From positions 992,001 through 1,056,000 of the forward strand of contig MBPM02000013.1 of NCBI GenBank assembly GCA_001695595.3: 64,000 nt of DNA, given 5' to 3'. A program made the translations under genes and the position numbers. Of this stretch, positions 38,624 to 49,345 are shown piece after piece; the first letter of the stretch is position 1; every line of letters begins with the position of its first letter. The notes beneath the pieces are model-generated. The model had not been told where the DNA came from. It saw only the letters and a list, made by a program, of their open reading frames with translations, and searched no databases. The stretch comes from Plasmopara viticola. Taxonomy: Eukaryota; Oomycota; Peronosporomycetes; Peronosporales; Peronosporaceae.

Positions 38624-39412
38624 ATGCCCACAACGACCGCAGCTGAGCCCGCTTCGACGCGGCAGCGTGCCCCGCCGCCACCGGTGCCATCGTCCATGAC
38701 AAAGCCGACGTCTGGCCTCGAGCCCACCGAAGAGCCAACCCCCGAGGCCGCGGTGGTCCAGAAGCAGCAGCCGGAAGGCGACGCCGAGGGTGGCCGCGTC
38801 GCGACCGGTCAGCCGCCCAACAAGCGCAAGCACCGTGGTCTGATGCGAGCCATCGGTGGCATTTTCAAGCGCAAGTGCAGTGATACCGACACTGCCTCAC
38901 GACCGAACGACAGTGAATCCTCCCAGCGCCGCACGGCCCGCTGGTCGCACTCGCATCGTCAGTCGCTGCCTGAAGTGCCTTTTCAAGTCGTGGCCGAGGT
39001 AGCTCCCGAGGAAGTGCCTGTCGAGGAGAATGAGGCGGGAATGACTTCGCCGCAGAAGGAAAAGACGCCGGCGAAGAAGGGCAAGAATGAGAAGCCAAAG
39101 AAGGCAAAGAAGGCCAAATTCTTTCCCTCACAGACCGAGCAGTCGCCTACTAACCCGCCCGAAATGCTGACCACCACCTCAATTGATGAAGTGAGCGCGG
39201 AATTTCAACGCGTCTCCTTTTTATTTTTTGGAGGCAGTGACGTGGACAGCACGTTCCAGCCCGAGTTGAGACCCTCGGACCTAGACGATTTGCATGAGAA
39301 CGACATTCGCCCATCCTTAAATACCAAGATGCCGCTCTTTATCTTTCCGCCTTTGCCAAAAAAGTTGCGCCGCAGTAGTGTCCTGCCTGACCCGAAGGAA
39401 TACGAGTTGTAA
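38624..39412 (+). CDS. unrecognised GSD/KMP-box protein, 262 aa
   Basis: I do not recognise this protein. It is hydrophilic, with no signal peptide or membrane span. Residues 1-65 are Pro/Thr/Glu-rich; 71-84 form a basic segment (RGLMRAIGGIFKRK); 151-165 are a lysine-rich run (KKGKNEKPKKAKKAK) that could act as a nuclear signal; box 1 is SFLFFGGSD at 198-206; box 2 is KMPLFIFPPLPKK at 235-247. The basic segment and both boxes recur in the 111-aa protein at 58129-58464, and both boxes in the neighbour at 39939. Coding DNA is GC-rich, and an initiator-like motif precedes the ATG. The low-complexity N-terminus suggests a disordered protein with short binding boxes. That it is a real gene is well supported by this conservation; function is unknown. 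Confidence 0.8.
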   Translation: MPTTTAAEPASTRQRAPPPPVPSSMTKPTSGLEPTEEPTPEAAVVQKQQPEGDAEGGRVATGQPPNKRKHRGLMRAIGGIFKRKCSDTDTASRPNDSESSQRRTARWSHSHRQSLPEVPFQVVAEVAPEEVPVEENEAGMTSPQKEKTPAKKGKNEKPKKAKKAKFFPSQTEQSPTNPPEMLTTTSIDEVSAEFQRVSFLFFGGSDVDSTFQPELRPSDLDDLHENDIRPSLNTKMPLFIFPPLPKKLRRSSVLPDPKEYEL

Positions 39413-39938
39413 TTTTAGAGAGAAGAGCCTGCTATGGTGGGGAGGGAATGGGAGACTTTGATCATTTTGTTGGTGTTCGTCGGAGTTGTAGCATGAGTGA
39501 TGAATGTAGAAAGTCTATAGAATGTAGCTGTCGATATAACTATTCAGCCAAAGTGATTCTACAATATGAAAAAACGCCTTTCAGATAGATGCTCTATAAT
39601 TGCGAAAAATGCATGGAGGAAGAGTTGCGGGGCAGTCGTAACTGTTACAGAAAGCACCCCAAACTGGGCAAATGTCCTGATCTTTAAGAAACATGCGGAG
39701 AGTGAGTTCACCGAGAACTGTGTAGATTGAGGTCCGTCGTCGTAAATTTATCAAAGACGCATCATACGTGACGGAAAAAGTCACGTTTGCACCATCGTTG
39801 TGCAATTGTCTGCGCTTTCTTCTGGGCCAATCTCTCCGAACTGTAGCTTCGTCTTAGGTCTGATCGAGCACTATAGAAATACAGGAGCGAGATACGTACG
39901 ACATAGAAGAGGCCAACGGAAGCCTTAGACTGTAGAGA
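39413..39938. other. spacer between the tandem GSD/KMP genes
   Basis: 526 bp with no ORF of note in the gene direction. I see no TCATT-type initiator close to the second ATG, so the promoter of the 211-aa gene is not identified. Confidence 0.5.
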
Positions 39939-40574
39939 ATGAAATGGTCCCGAACTTTTCTGTACGTTTGGGATCTCGTATGCCAGCCATTTGAAGCCTG
40001 CAAGAATTGCTGCGACGTGTTGGACCCAAGCTACTTTCGCAAGACATCGCCTGGTGGACAAAGAATTCCGCCTCAGTTTAATCGTTGGGATCACGAACTC
40101 ACGGGCACTCTCACTCCATCCTATCCTACATCACCACGTCCACTCCTTTCGAACTGCTACATCGAAGGTCCATATCCGTCGAAAGAAAAGCACAGTACCG
40201 CACAGTCATCGTTGCGATCGAAGTCAATCGCAAGCACACCCTCAAAGTACACGTATGAGGACGAGGAAGAGAGGCAGTTGCACTTTTTGTTGTACGGTGG
40301 CAGCGACTCGTCCACGCCCACGTCAATCAAAGGACGTTATTCCAACGGATATCGCAGCGACATCATCTCTAATTACGCAGAGGCCACGAGCCCAACGGCG
40401 TCATTTGAATCGCCTCGAATCGACCACAAGATGCCGTGCTTTTTTTCGCCACGGGATCCTCCCTTGCTATGTCCTATGTCAGAATCTGTCTACTCGTCAC
40501 ACCTTTTGCGAATTTCGGAGCAACAAGCATCGCGAAACAGTCGAGAATCCTGCAGCATGCACCTCGTCATATAA
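39939..40574 (+). CDS. unrecognised GSD/KMP-box protein, 211 aa
   Basis: A tandem relative of the gene 0.5 kb upstream, in the same direction. Box 1 is HFLLYGGSD at 115-123, directly after an acidic EDEEER stretch; box 2 is DHKMPCFFSPRDPP at 162-175, closest to the DHRMP form at 58129-58464. The N-terminus (MKWSRTFLYVW, then a Cys cluster CKNCC at 21-25) differs from the other two and lacks a clear RAIG segment, so this copy may use a different N-terminal module or an unseen upstream exon. The middle is Ser/Thr/Pro-rich. A longer overlapping frame (39991-40710, 239 codons) is rejected because the family boxes are in this frame. Confidence 0.75.
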   Translation: MKWSRTFLYVWDLVCQPFEACKNCCDVLDPSYFRKTSPGGQRIPPQFNRWDHELTGTLTPSYPTSPRPLLSNCYIEGPYPSKEKHSTAQSSLRSKSIASTPSKYTYEDEEERQLHFLLYGGSDSSTPTSIKGRYSNGYRSDIISNYAEATSPTASFESPRIDHKMPCFFSPRDPPLLCPMSESVYSSHLLRISEQQASRNSRESCSMHLVI

Positions 40575-43500
40575 TTTAACACTTTGCTTCGCATTGATAC
40601 TAGTTTGGCTATTAAATATCTTGAAAAAAGCTTTAATTTTATGGATCGCCGACGCTACCTCTAATCTCGGAAAGAAGTGGTTCGTAGCAAATCGGAAGTT
40701 GGTTCGTTAAAGCAAATCGAAGGGTCACTGCCACCAGATGTGCAAATTTTCACTGTCTTTCGCTTACTATCTCTAATCTTGATGGGTGCGATAGATTGCT
40801 ACCATATCTTCCCCTTAACTTATCCTCATCTTAATGCGTGAGATTCTTCCCGTTCACTATCTTTGATCTTGGTGTGTGCGATGGATTGGGGATGTTGTCT
40901 ATCCTGTATGGTCGGTCACCTATAATTTTGTAAATGCATATATTGACTCTGTAAATAGGCAGGGACCAAATATATGCCCCCAAAACGGTATACCAAAACC
41001 GACCACTTTTTCAACAATCCTTCTAAACCTCAAAAGCTCGGCTTTTGGCAACGGCTTCTTAAAGTTTTCGCCACCCATGCATAAATTACTTTTATAGGAA
41101 AGGCATAACTGTTAATGATGTTTATTTGGAAAGTCGCTTTAGTTATAACAACCGAACCGGTAGCAAAGCCGTTCTAAGATGATCAAATCGACGCAGAAAA
41201 GATAGCTTCGGCATGTCACTGCACCAATGTCGGCATCTACACCTAAAGCTGCACTTTAAAAGACTGCACCTACAACAGGCTGTCTTAGTCTAGGACTAGA
41301 AACGGCGAGCCTACTTTAACTACCAGAGAGCCGCTATGCAGGTAAACTTTGATCTCGTGTAACTCCTCGCTTGCTTTTAATTCTTAAAGATCGCACCCTC
41401 CCACAAAAAACGCGCACCTGCCTCTCCGTCTTTCCTGATATTTAATTGTCAACTTCTCCACGGGTGGTAACTATGCCTAATTCTTTGCCTGCTAAAGCTA
41501 AGTTGAAGTCCAATTCTGTCCCAAAAGAGCCTTATTGCTCAAGAATACGCCCTATAGGCGATAGTCATAATGTGAACTACCAGCTCGCTAAAAGTCCTCA
41601 GTTAAGGAAAAAAAGGCAATACTATTTTCAGAAGCAAAGACCCGACCTGGGACGATCTTAAAGACAAGGTCACCACAATTGGGAATACAGCAAGAGGCTT
41701 AGTCAAAGACGTCAGTTGTCAGTACATTCCTCAGGTGAGTTTAGTGGCCGAAGCCACTAATAGTAAGTGAGGAGCTATGTGAGTTGTTTCTCGCTAAGTA
41801 TCACTCTCAATAAAAAACGGGCTTGACAAGGAAGAGAAGGAATGGACAGATGGTCTATATCTGGTCAATGCAGGATTTGATGCCTAACAATATGCCCATA
41901 TGCTTTGCGCGCTGCGAAAACGATCAACAGCAACACCTCGCTCTACTTGTAGAGCTTAACATGGTCAAACTCTCGTTGGAGTGCGTCCTTAAAACGAGTA
42001 TGCGCGTGCTCTCAAGACCACAACAAGTCCTTCAACTTAAAGTTGTAAAAAAGCCTGAAGCATAGATGGTTTGCATCCGATATGATGATACCCTTGGGTA
42101 CTTTCCAGCAACGTCACCTTCACGAATTTATTAAAGAAGTTTATTGAGGATTGGGTGAGCTTTCAAGGGATATTGAACAGAATATTGTTTGCACTCGTGA
42201 GCTAAAAAACCATTGCTCACTTATCGAGTCAACTACAAAATGTATTGAATCCAGCCATACACCTGGACCGTATGTGCCGAGCGCGGGTGTAGAGCCTATT
42301 CTACCATACCCCAACGCGCGACCTTAAGACCGCTGATACACACATATTCTACTCGCAAAATTTGTGCGGTTGTTTAAAGTACTCTTTTCAAATTATAAAG
42401 CGATATAACAACGCTACTAAAAGGTTCCGGTACTTGAGGGAGCACCTCCGCATAACACATCAAAATGACGCTGATCTTGTCCGCCTTGGGCTCACGCCTT
42501 TCATTCAAATAAGCAGCAGCGTCTGAACTTCTGTGTGTACGCATTTGAGATTGCCTTCGATTTAGATGTTATGGCCAGGCCGATGCTTCTCCGAAACGAC
42601 CCCAGGCCGTTGAGGCACTCGAGAAGGAGAGGTACATTATTTGCAATGAAATTGATTCCTTACCATTTCGCAAGTTTCTGCATAAAGTCTATCATTAGTG
42701 TCAGGAGATCGCTTTCCTTTGATCTCCAGGCTGGTCCCCTAAGTGGCCTTTGACTATCGACGCTAAATGTCAGCCTCATGACCAATACGATTAACAAGAT
42801 GGACACTTTTGTCGGTCGTATGTCCACGTAATAAAGTACTCGCCTTAATCGCAAGGTTGGGTATTTATAGAAACGGGGTCCCATCAGAACTTGCACGATA
42901 TTTTAAGGATCGAAAAGCCTCTGAAGACGCTTCACATTGGTATGTTGACTTCTTTTTAAAGGATTATAGCCGACCCGGAGAAGGGTGATGCTGCAATTTA
43001 CTCGGATATAGCGAGCTTGCCCTAGATTTCTGGCCTCTAGACATACGTTGTCACCGCATATAATACAAAATTATTTAAATTTTTTCTCTGTATGTATGCC
43101 TTTCGCTGAAAGCGATCGCATCTCTTGCCTTGTTTATTATGTACAGCAGACGTTTTGCAAAGCTCAACGCCTATTACGTTAAAAACTGGTCCGAAATTAA
43201 AGACTTATGAGAAAAAGCTTTTCTGAGCCTCATCTTCACGTATCTCGTACGTCAACTAGAGAATAAGTATCCAAAGTGCCCTAGCCCAATTAATACATAC
43301 AAAACGCCTATTGAGGCGTAGTGCGCTTTATTAAGTGCAAGCTCAAACATTGGTAGTTTGTCGGTCCAAGAGTATAAAGTCTCAGCAGCTGAGCATCCTC
43401 CTGCACATAATTAATTTGCATCTGATCATCTGTCTGTAGATAGTCTTTTGTAAACATCATTGAAGGTTGAGACAGCGTATTTTCAAGAGCAATGGTACAA

Positions 43501-44754
43501 TGCGGGTACTAGAAGACCACAATATGAAATTGCCGTGTACTAAAAAATCATCGCTGTTTGTCGTTAGATACACTGTATGAGACAGGTGGGGAATGCACTA
43601 TCTTACATACATACATCAGTGTGCTCGTGCTGCCAATAACCTTCGGCAAGTCATAGAAAAAATATAAGGCTCATGGACTATTGGTGATAGACGGCATTGG
43701 CGGAATGTAAAGCGGAGCCGACTTGTGGGTTGCGGGTTCACTCCCGAGGCAATAGTCGTCACATACTTGGCGATTCATTTGTCGATATAGTGTCGCGAAC
43801 ATGTAGTTAAGACCGAGAAAATAAATTTACTACATACGATCGCTTATCTGAGCCTCATGTTCTCAAGAAGTCCATCGTATGTCATGTCTTCGTTAATAAT
43901 GTAATGTTTGGGCCAGGTGCACCGATCTAGCCTCTAGTGAAGCAGACTGTTTGCTCACTCACAGCAACTTCAATTACTGCCTAGGTACTGTTTCGGAACC
44001 TTTGCTTGATTGCCATTCGCAATATATGCTTGAGGAAATTGTTTGTCACTAGAGCTTTCGAGCCTAGTAATGTAGCCCAGCTCATATTCTGGTCTGCTCA
44101 AAAGCACCTCAGCGGGCACATTGATCGCAATAAGCTTGATTCAACGCAAAATTCAGGTTCGTGAGCCATATAGTAGCAAAATGACAACCGTTTTGTCGCA
44201 CTGTGGGACAAATAAGGCGTCTTTACAGCCGTTTTCAGATATGCATCGTCTCAATCGACCACAAAGGTCGTTGAAGTTTACAAAACTCACTTAAAGTTTA
44301 CCAGTGCATACTTTGGCAACTACTCGTTGTCGTTAGTAGGGTTGTTGGCCTAAGCTGTTTGATCTGAAGCAAATGACCCGTCCTAGACGAGTCGCAATGA
44401 TTTGCAACCGATGGCATGATCGGAAGCACTATAAAAGACGACAAATGCTTTCTTAATTCGTACCGTTTAGTCAAATTCTTATCATTATTCTCTTGAATTG
44501 AAGGTCTTTATTACCTTTGTATACAACTACCTGAACATTAATTGGTGCGATTTTCTTATTTTTGTTTCTTAAATAAATTTGTTGACCACTGGTTTATTAA
44601 GTTTTTGCTATAAGTCGTTAGCTTATAATTTGTGTTATGCAATTGGCAGACACATGTAAATTAGCTGAAATGAATAAAAAAATAAACATTCCTCTGAACT
44701 TCTATTTAAGTTTATTTCTCTCCATGAAAAATAAAAATAAATCAAAAAAGGGAA
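40575..44754. other. non-genic stretch with coding-like remnants
   Basis: No intact gene. Between about 41440 and 42900 plus-strand peptides look like decayed coding DNA split over frames (for example WDDLKDKVTTIGNTARGL near 41648-41701 and ALEKERYIICNEIDSLPF near 42616-42667), with many stops; they match no family I can name and may be an old mobile element. 42900-44754 holds nothing clear. Confidence 0.4.
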
Positions 44755-44867
44755 ATGATACCGGGCAGGTACTTTTCGCTAACGGGCAGGCACTGATGTT
44801 TTTATGAATTAAATTGATTGGCTTTTCCTCTTTGTGATTGGCTGGAGGGTTAATTCTCAGTCGTGAC
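44755..44867 (+). repeat. left terminal inverted repeat
   Basis: It runs from ATGATACCGGGCAGG to TCTCAGTCGTGAC, with AATTAAATTGATTGGC and TGTGATTGGCTGGAGGGTTA inside. It is the inverse of 45724-45834. Confidence 0.85.
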
Positions 44868-44886
44868 AACTTCTTTTGGCTTCGCT

Positions 44887-45570
44887 TTAACGACCGTAAT
44901 TTGCCAGATGCTTGAAATATTGTTTTTGTGCTTCGGCTGCTTTCTTTTGGAAATAACGAATTTCCTTTCCAAGCGATCTTCGCCCATTATCGCTATCCGA
45001 ACGCAGCTCTTCGTACCGGGTAGACCAAGACTTTTCCAACGATTGATTCGCATCGTTGGCATGAACAGAGGAACGTTGCAACACTTCCAACTTGCCTTGA
45101 CTAGAGCGTGATTGTGACGCCAAGTGCTCAAGCTTGGAATTCACCAATAAATCGTGTTGTTTCCAGCATGCTTGCAGTGCTTGAGTCCTTGTTTTAAACT
45201 CTTCTTTAAGCGCTAAAATTGTCTCACGCACAAGACTTATCACCGACTGGTGTCTATTTTTCTTCAAAACCTGACGGCCACAACTTTAATGAGAACATAG
45301 ATACACCTTGACACTATCAAGCTCTCGCTGGGCTGCCTCATTGTCATATTTGAGCGCAGACGCCGCTTGCAATGCTTCGCTTGCCCGTCGACATTCGTCA
45401 TCAACTTGTCGCAACAACGAAATCTTTTCCGAAGCAAATTGTTGTTGCCAGTGCGTCTGTCGCTGTCAAGCTGCCGGACTTGTTAAGGACTCGGCAGACA
45501 ATGCGTTTGTCAGCTGCTTCTCTACTTCCTGCACCTGAGTTGCTCGTCGCGTCAATTCTATATGTTGATG
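44887..45570 (-). pseudogene. captured coiled-coil gene fragment
   Basis: The minus strand reads as a charged heptad-rich protein over two or more frames: VEKQLTNALSAESL, then EKISLLRQVDDECRRASEAL and DNEAAQRELDSVKVYL, a stop near 45290, then the 126-codon open part 45267-44887 (LALKEEFKTRTQALQACW, SQGKLEVLQRSS, LGKEIRYFQKKAAEAQKQY). This is typical of a long coiled-coil cytoskeletal or motor-tail type protein, but I cannot name the parent. It ends close to the left TIR, so it is a fragment carried by the transposon. Stops show it no longer makes the full product. Confidence 0.65.
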
Positions 45571-45723
45571 TAATTGAGCTTGCCAAGAGTTTGCATGGTG
45601 TTCATGGTGATGTTACTGCGGAAGAAGACGTCAAAGTTGCGTGGAAAGTCGCGGTTTTATCGTCGAAAAATAGTTTTGGGATAAGTTGCATCTGAGATTG
45701 GTGTAGCATATGAGAATTGATAT

Positions 45724-45834
45724 CACGACTGAGATATAACCTTCCAGCCAATCACAGAGAAGAAATTCCAATCAATTTAATTCATATAAACATCAGTGCC
45801 TGGCCGTTAGCGAAAAATGCCTGCCCGGTATCAT
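45724..45834 (-). repeat. right terminal inverted repeat
   Basis: It is the inverse of 44755-44867, ending CCGGTATCAT at 45834. The sequence internal to it (45583-45723) is also shared with 2393-2641 and keeps an open plus-strand frame ending SFGISCI. Confidence 0.85.
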
Positions 45835-46663
45835 ATCATATATTTTTTGCATCTGCATGTCCACGAAAACAATCACTTCTTAAAAAACTCATTCGATTGT
45901 TTGATTTTGGAAAAAATCACGGAAGATTTACGAATTTTTTAAATATTTACTGAGAGTAATTCGAGATTTAATTCCTATCTCTTACACTTTTTTTTATAAT
46001 TCAGTACATCACACACGGTTGATAAGTATAAAGTTCTATTTAGACTTGAAATTGTCGCACACCTCGGAAGTTTTTTCTTACGGATAGGACCACACTAAGC
46101 TTGTGCATATAATTCGCTAAAACTAATTACTATAAGAAACTTTTAAGGAACGTGGCGTTGCCTAAATCGAGATGTCTTTCACTTTCTCGTTGACTAATCG
46201 AACTCTATCACTTCCAAGAAACAGCGAAGGCCCTTAAGACTAACTGCCGCAAAGGCACATTTGCCAATATTGGCATAAACTTTGTAGTCCTTATGACCTA
46301 ACCAGCTTCCTTCGCGTGATCCCAAAAGTCCTTCGAAACCGACCAGCGTGTGTATGGGCGAGCGCGCGTAATGCCCAAATTTATTGTGTGATTATACAAT
46401 TGATGTCGCCGGGTCATTCAGAGGCCCTGATTGTGTCACTAACTACTATTGGAGCATTACTTTAGACAAATAACACTTTGTAAAGTGTACTTCGACTCCC
46501 ACATTAAAAAATGATAAGAGGCATCTACCAAATCTAGTGCACTGTGTTAATGTGCTTATAAAACATATTTTTGCTGCGGCAGAATACTTTGGTGAACCGT
46601 AGAAGCTCCTAGTTTGCAACTATGCTACCTTTAAGCCAATGATGTATCTAAGCCAATCAGAAA
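45835..46663. other. AT-rich non-genic stretch
   Basis: No gene or repeat is supported between the TIR element and the solo gypsy LTR. Confidence 0.5.
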
Positions 46664-46765
46664 GACTTACCATCCGAACGCAATCATCCCACCATCTGCG
46701 CGCAGTCATAATTAAAGCATTGATCCATGCACATATCCATGACGTCATTCAAACAAAGTGCTATG
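46664..46765 (+). repeat. solo gypsy LTR fragment
   Basis: It is related to the two LTR-like repeats of the gypsy element near 19-21.6 kb: TTACCATCCGAACGCAATCAT, then a shared CATGC-AC core and CCATGACGTCATT. No gypsy coding DNA adjoins it, so it is a solo or broken LTR. Confidence 0.6.
46740..46747. promoter_or_regulatory. TGACGTCA site in solo gypsy LTR
   Basis: A perfect CRE/bZIP-type palindrome in the same relative place as at 19120-19127, kept although the surrounding LTR has diverged. Confidence 0.35.
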
Positions 46766-47070
46766 GCAGTCCCACTGCGCGTTAAATATCAAGACTTACT
46801 AATAAGCGGCACGGATACGTTGCACAACCTATACCTTCTCGGCTTGGCTAGGATTTCTTCATTTTCATTTTTAGTCTGAAGATTCTTTTTCGTCTTGTTA
46901 TCGTCTTATTCTTGATCGGGGTCGAAAATATTTCGCTTGGGGCCGTCCTCTCCCCAAGTCTGGTTGTGCAAACGGATAAACGCTGAGTTTTATTGATTGC
47001 GAAGTGATGAGTAATTTTTTATGAGCTCACACCGATCGTTATATACCGTACAGTCGAGCATTTTTCGCTA

Positions 47071-47105
47071 TTCGCTAAGCTTAAATCTCTCTGAAGCTTA
47101 GCGAA
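47071..47105. repeat. 12-bp perfect inverted repeat
   Basis: TTCGCTAAGCTT (47071-47082) and AAGCTTAGCGAA (47094-47105) are exact inverse complements around an 11-nt loop. It lies just before a pair of 100-bp-spaced direct repeats. Confidence 0.75.
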
Positions 47106-47121
47106 CTTGATTTTCTCAAAT

Positions 47122-47286
47122 GGCCGTATATCTTCACAGCACTTCACCAGAGCGACTATACGCTTAGTTGTGACCCGATTGCGTCTGCGCACCTCTAGAA
47201 TGATAGAAAGGAAGTATCTAAGGCCGTATATCTTCACAGCACTTTTCAAGAGCGAATATACGCTTTGTTGTTGCTCTATTGCGTGT
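47122..47286 (+). repeat. direct repeat with 100-bp period
   Basis: GGCCGTATATCTTCACAGCA begins at both 47122 and 47222, and similarity continues for about 64 bp (GAGCGA-TATACGCTT, then ATTGCGT). The two units differ at roughly ten positions. The array ends about 40 bp before the copia integrase fragment. Confidence 0.75.
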
Positions 47287-47325
47287 AATTAAATATTGGA
47301 CATCAATGCTGCACTATTTATAGCA

Positions 47326-47860
47326 AGGATGCGCTGATGAGGACACAACAATTAGCTATTGGTATTCAGATATCAAGCAAAATGTGAAAACATTGTGTGC
47401 TGGGTGCTCGAAGGGTAAGCAGACGGTCACGATGATTTCGTCTCGTTCGATGACAAAGACGACACGTTTGTTGAAGCGTGTTCACACAGATGTCATGGGG
47501 CCGATGAGAACTGCCTCAAAGGGTAGTGCCAAGCACGTTCTCGTGTTTTTGAATGATTTTTCGCGATATGCTGCGCAATTTTTGATCAAGAGCAAGAGTG
47601 AAGTAGCTGGCAAATTTAAGAAAGTTCTGACGATATACAAAAACCAGTGTGGTGCACGACTAAGGTTTTTGCAATCCGACAACGGAGCCGTGTTTGTCAA
47701 CAAGAAAATGGCTGGAATGTGTCAACAAAGCGGCATTGTACACCAGCGCTCCGTTTCATACAACTTTAAGAGAACGTAGTGGCTCATGAACAGACAATCA
47801 TGAAGAAGGCCCGCGGCATCTTACACTACAAAAGCGCTTCGACCTGATGAAATGCGTCCG
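47326..47860 (+). pseudogene. copia integrase fragment (third copy)
   Basis: On the plus strand: KDALMRTQ, then the 131-codon frame 47384-47779 with CAGCSKGKQTV (zinc-binding end), HTDVMGPMRT (first catalytic Asp), FLNDFSRYAAQFLIKSKSE, RFLQSDNGAVFVN (second Asp) and GIVHQRSVSY, then in another frame TIMKKARGILHYKS. It is a close relative of the integrase of element 2 but in the opposite direction and without gag, RT or LTRs. It is better preserved around the second Asp than either larger copy. Confidence 0.9.
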
Positions 47861-48584
47861 TTTAAAATAAGTGCTTGTAAAGATACCGCTGTAATCTTTA
47901 GCACAGCATAAAGCAAGATTTAGCTGTCAACTGACTTTAATTCACAATCCCAAAAGGTCGGTCCGAGTGCTCCGATTTGTCATACCATTCATCGCCTTTT
48001 CGGTAAAAATTAACATTTCTGAGCTCAAACCGCTCTTATACAGTGGCCATTTTCTTGTGACAGAGTAAGTCGTGCTCAAAATTGTAAATGCGGGTAAAGT
48101 TTAGTCTTAGACGTGGCAGTAACTGCATTTGAGGGTAGGTTTTGGTATTTGAGATTATTATATTCTTGATTGCTCTCTTCTTGTTACATTCTTCCGCACA
48201 TTAAGGCTTTTAGCCATTTCGTTCTGTTCGTGTTTTAAAGCACTGGGTCGTCTCGACACAAAGATTTTAAGTTGCTTGTGAACTGGCTGATATCAACAAT
48301 CCACTCGACTATTCCTCGCTTACAAAATCTAAACTCACTATGTAGTAGTGCTCGCAAATTGCGACGGTTAGCTGACGTACACACAAAAATGGCATCTAGC
48401 CTGTTAAGCCAGCAATGTGATTATTACGTGAGTAGAGACACGCTGCTCCAACCGTTTGATGCTATTGTGTGAATCGCACAGCACGTCTTTGACGAAACAG
48501 TTTTCTCGCTTTGTCCGACCACCGGTTTGTGAATGGACCTCGTGGTTACGTTAAGCTAGGCGTCAGGTATCTTAAGGTTACTTT
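47861..48584. other. non-genic stretch
   Basis: No gene is supported. The frame 48272-48472 (plus) shows no motif. Confidence 0.45.
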
Positions 48585-49345
48585 TCAAAAGAAAGCCCGT
48601 GCAGTGAGGGCTCGGTTCGTCAAATGACTCTTGGTGTCCAAGGTGTCTGAAAACACGATCGAGGAACAGCGCTGTTGAATCAACATTGTTAGTCTTATCG
48701 CTATTTTTTCATCGTCAAGTTTGCCAATGGTCCGGCTGCGTTTGGTGATGTTCACCCTCTGGCATACTTTGCACGCGCACACAGATATGATACAAAGCAG
48801 GCCACAGATAGTAGGTGACCGAGCCAGATGTTTTCTCTCGACTGAGACAATCGCTCAGAAGTGCATAGTAAGCCAACGAAGTTTACATTTTCATCAGGAG
48901 AAGCATGAGTAGCGCTGTGAAATTATAGTTATCACATGTCAAAAAAGCCTCACGCATGGCCTCATCAACACTTCCTTGTCGTGTCTGCAAGCTCATCGCT
49001 GTCCGGCGTTTTAAAAAGAGCTACGCGCACGTCATTCTGCACGTAATCACCACGAATTAGATCCAATGCGGAAGAAAACCACAAATGAGCTTGACACAAT
49101 GAGGCATCCGCCAAGGCAGCTTGCTTTGATGGCTTGTGCTGTCATCTAAGTAGAGAGCTTTTTTGCCTTTCTCTGCAACAGGTGAGGCGACTAAATCGCA
49201 GTGCGCAGTGATGCATAATTTGACACACCACGAATGGCTTAGGACCTAATAAATGAACCCTGCACTTGACGAAATCATATTTTATCGCAAGAAGCTTTGT
49301 AATGGACATGACGTTTTTTTGGCAGCCCCGAGTGTCAATATGCAC
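48585..49345 (-). pseudogene. possible decayed retroelement coding remnant
   Basis: The minus strand holds peptides with a pre-integrase flavour: CQKNVMSITKLLA and LLGPKPFVVCQI (49345-49142), and further along CACKVCQRVNITKRSR (48782-48585). The order fits a pol remnant, but stops are frequent and no catalytic motif can be read, so this is a weak call. It could also be an unrelated decayed gene. Confidence 0.22.

Larger units (their letters stand above)
44755..45834 (-). mobile_element. 1.08-kb TIR transposon with captured gene fragment
   Basis: The ends are inverted repeats of about 113 bp (44755-44867) and 111 bp (45724-45834), both starting ATGATACCGGGCAGG when read inward. No transposase can be read, so it is non-autonomous. 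The interior is a minus-strand coiled-coil coding fragment. I see no clear target-site duplication. Long TIRs plus captured coding DNA resemble Pack-MULE elements, but the superfamily is not established. A truncated relative is at 2393-2641, and a diverged end at 62508-62602. Confidence 0.8.

Noticed and set aside
39991..40710. A 239-codon plus-strand frame longer than the annotated 211-codon one
   Set aside because: The family boxes (FLLYGGSD and DHKMP) are in the 39939 frame; the longer frame is Arg/His/Ser-rich shadow sequence.
43676..43757. tRNA-like stretch with a 7-bp GACTATT/AATAGTC stem and a CGGGTTC...CCCG arm
   Set aside because: The T-loop lacks the invariant A58, extra bases sit between the T arm and acceptor strand, and no D arm or anticodon arm folds cleanly. 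It may be a tRNA relic, but I cannot support it.
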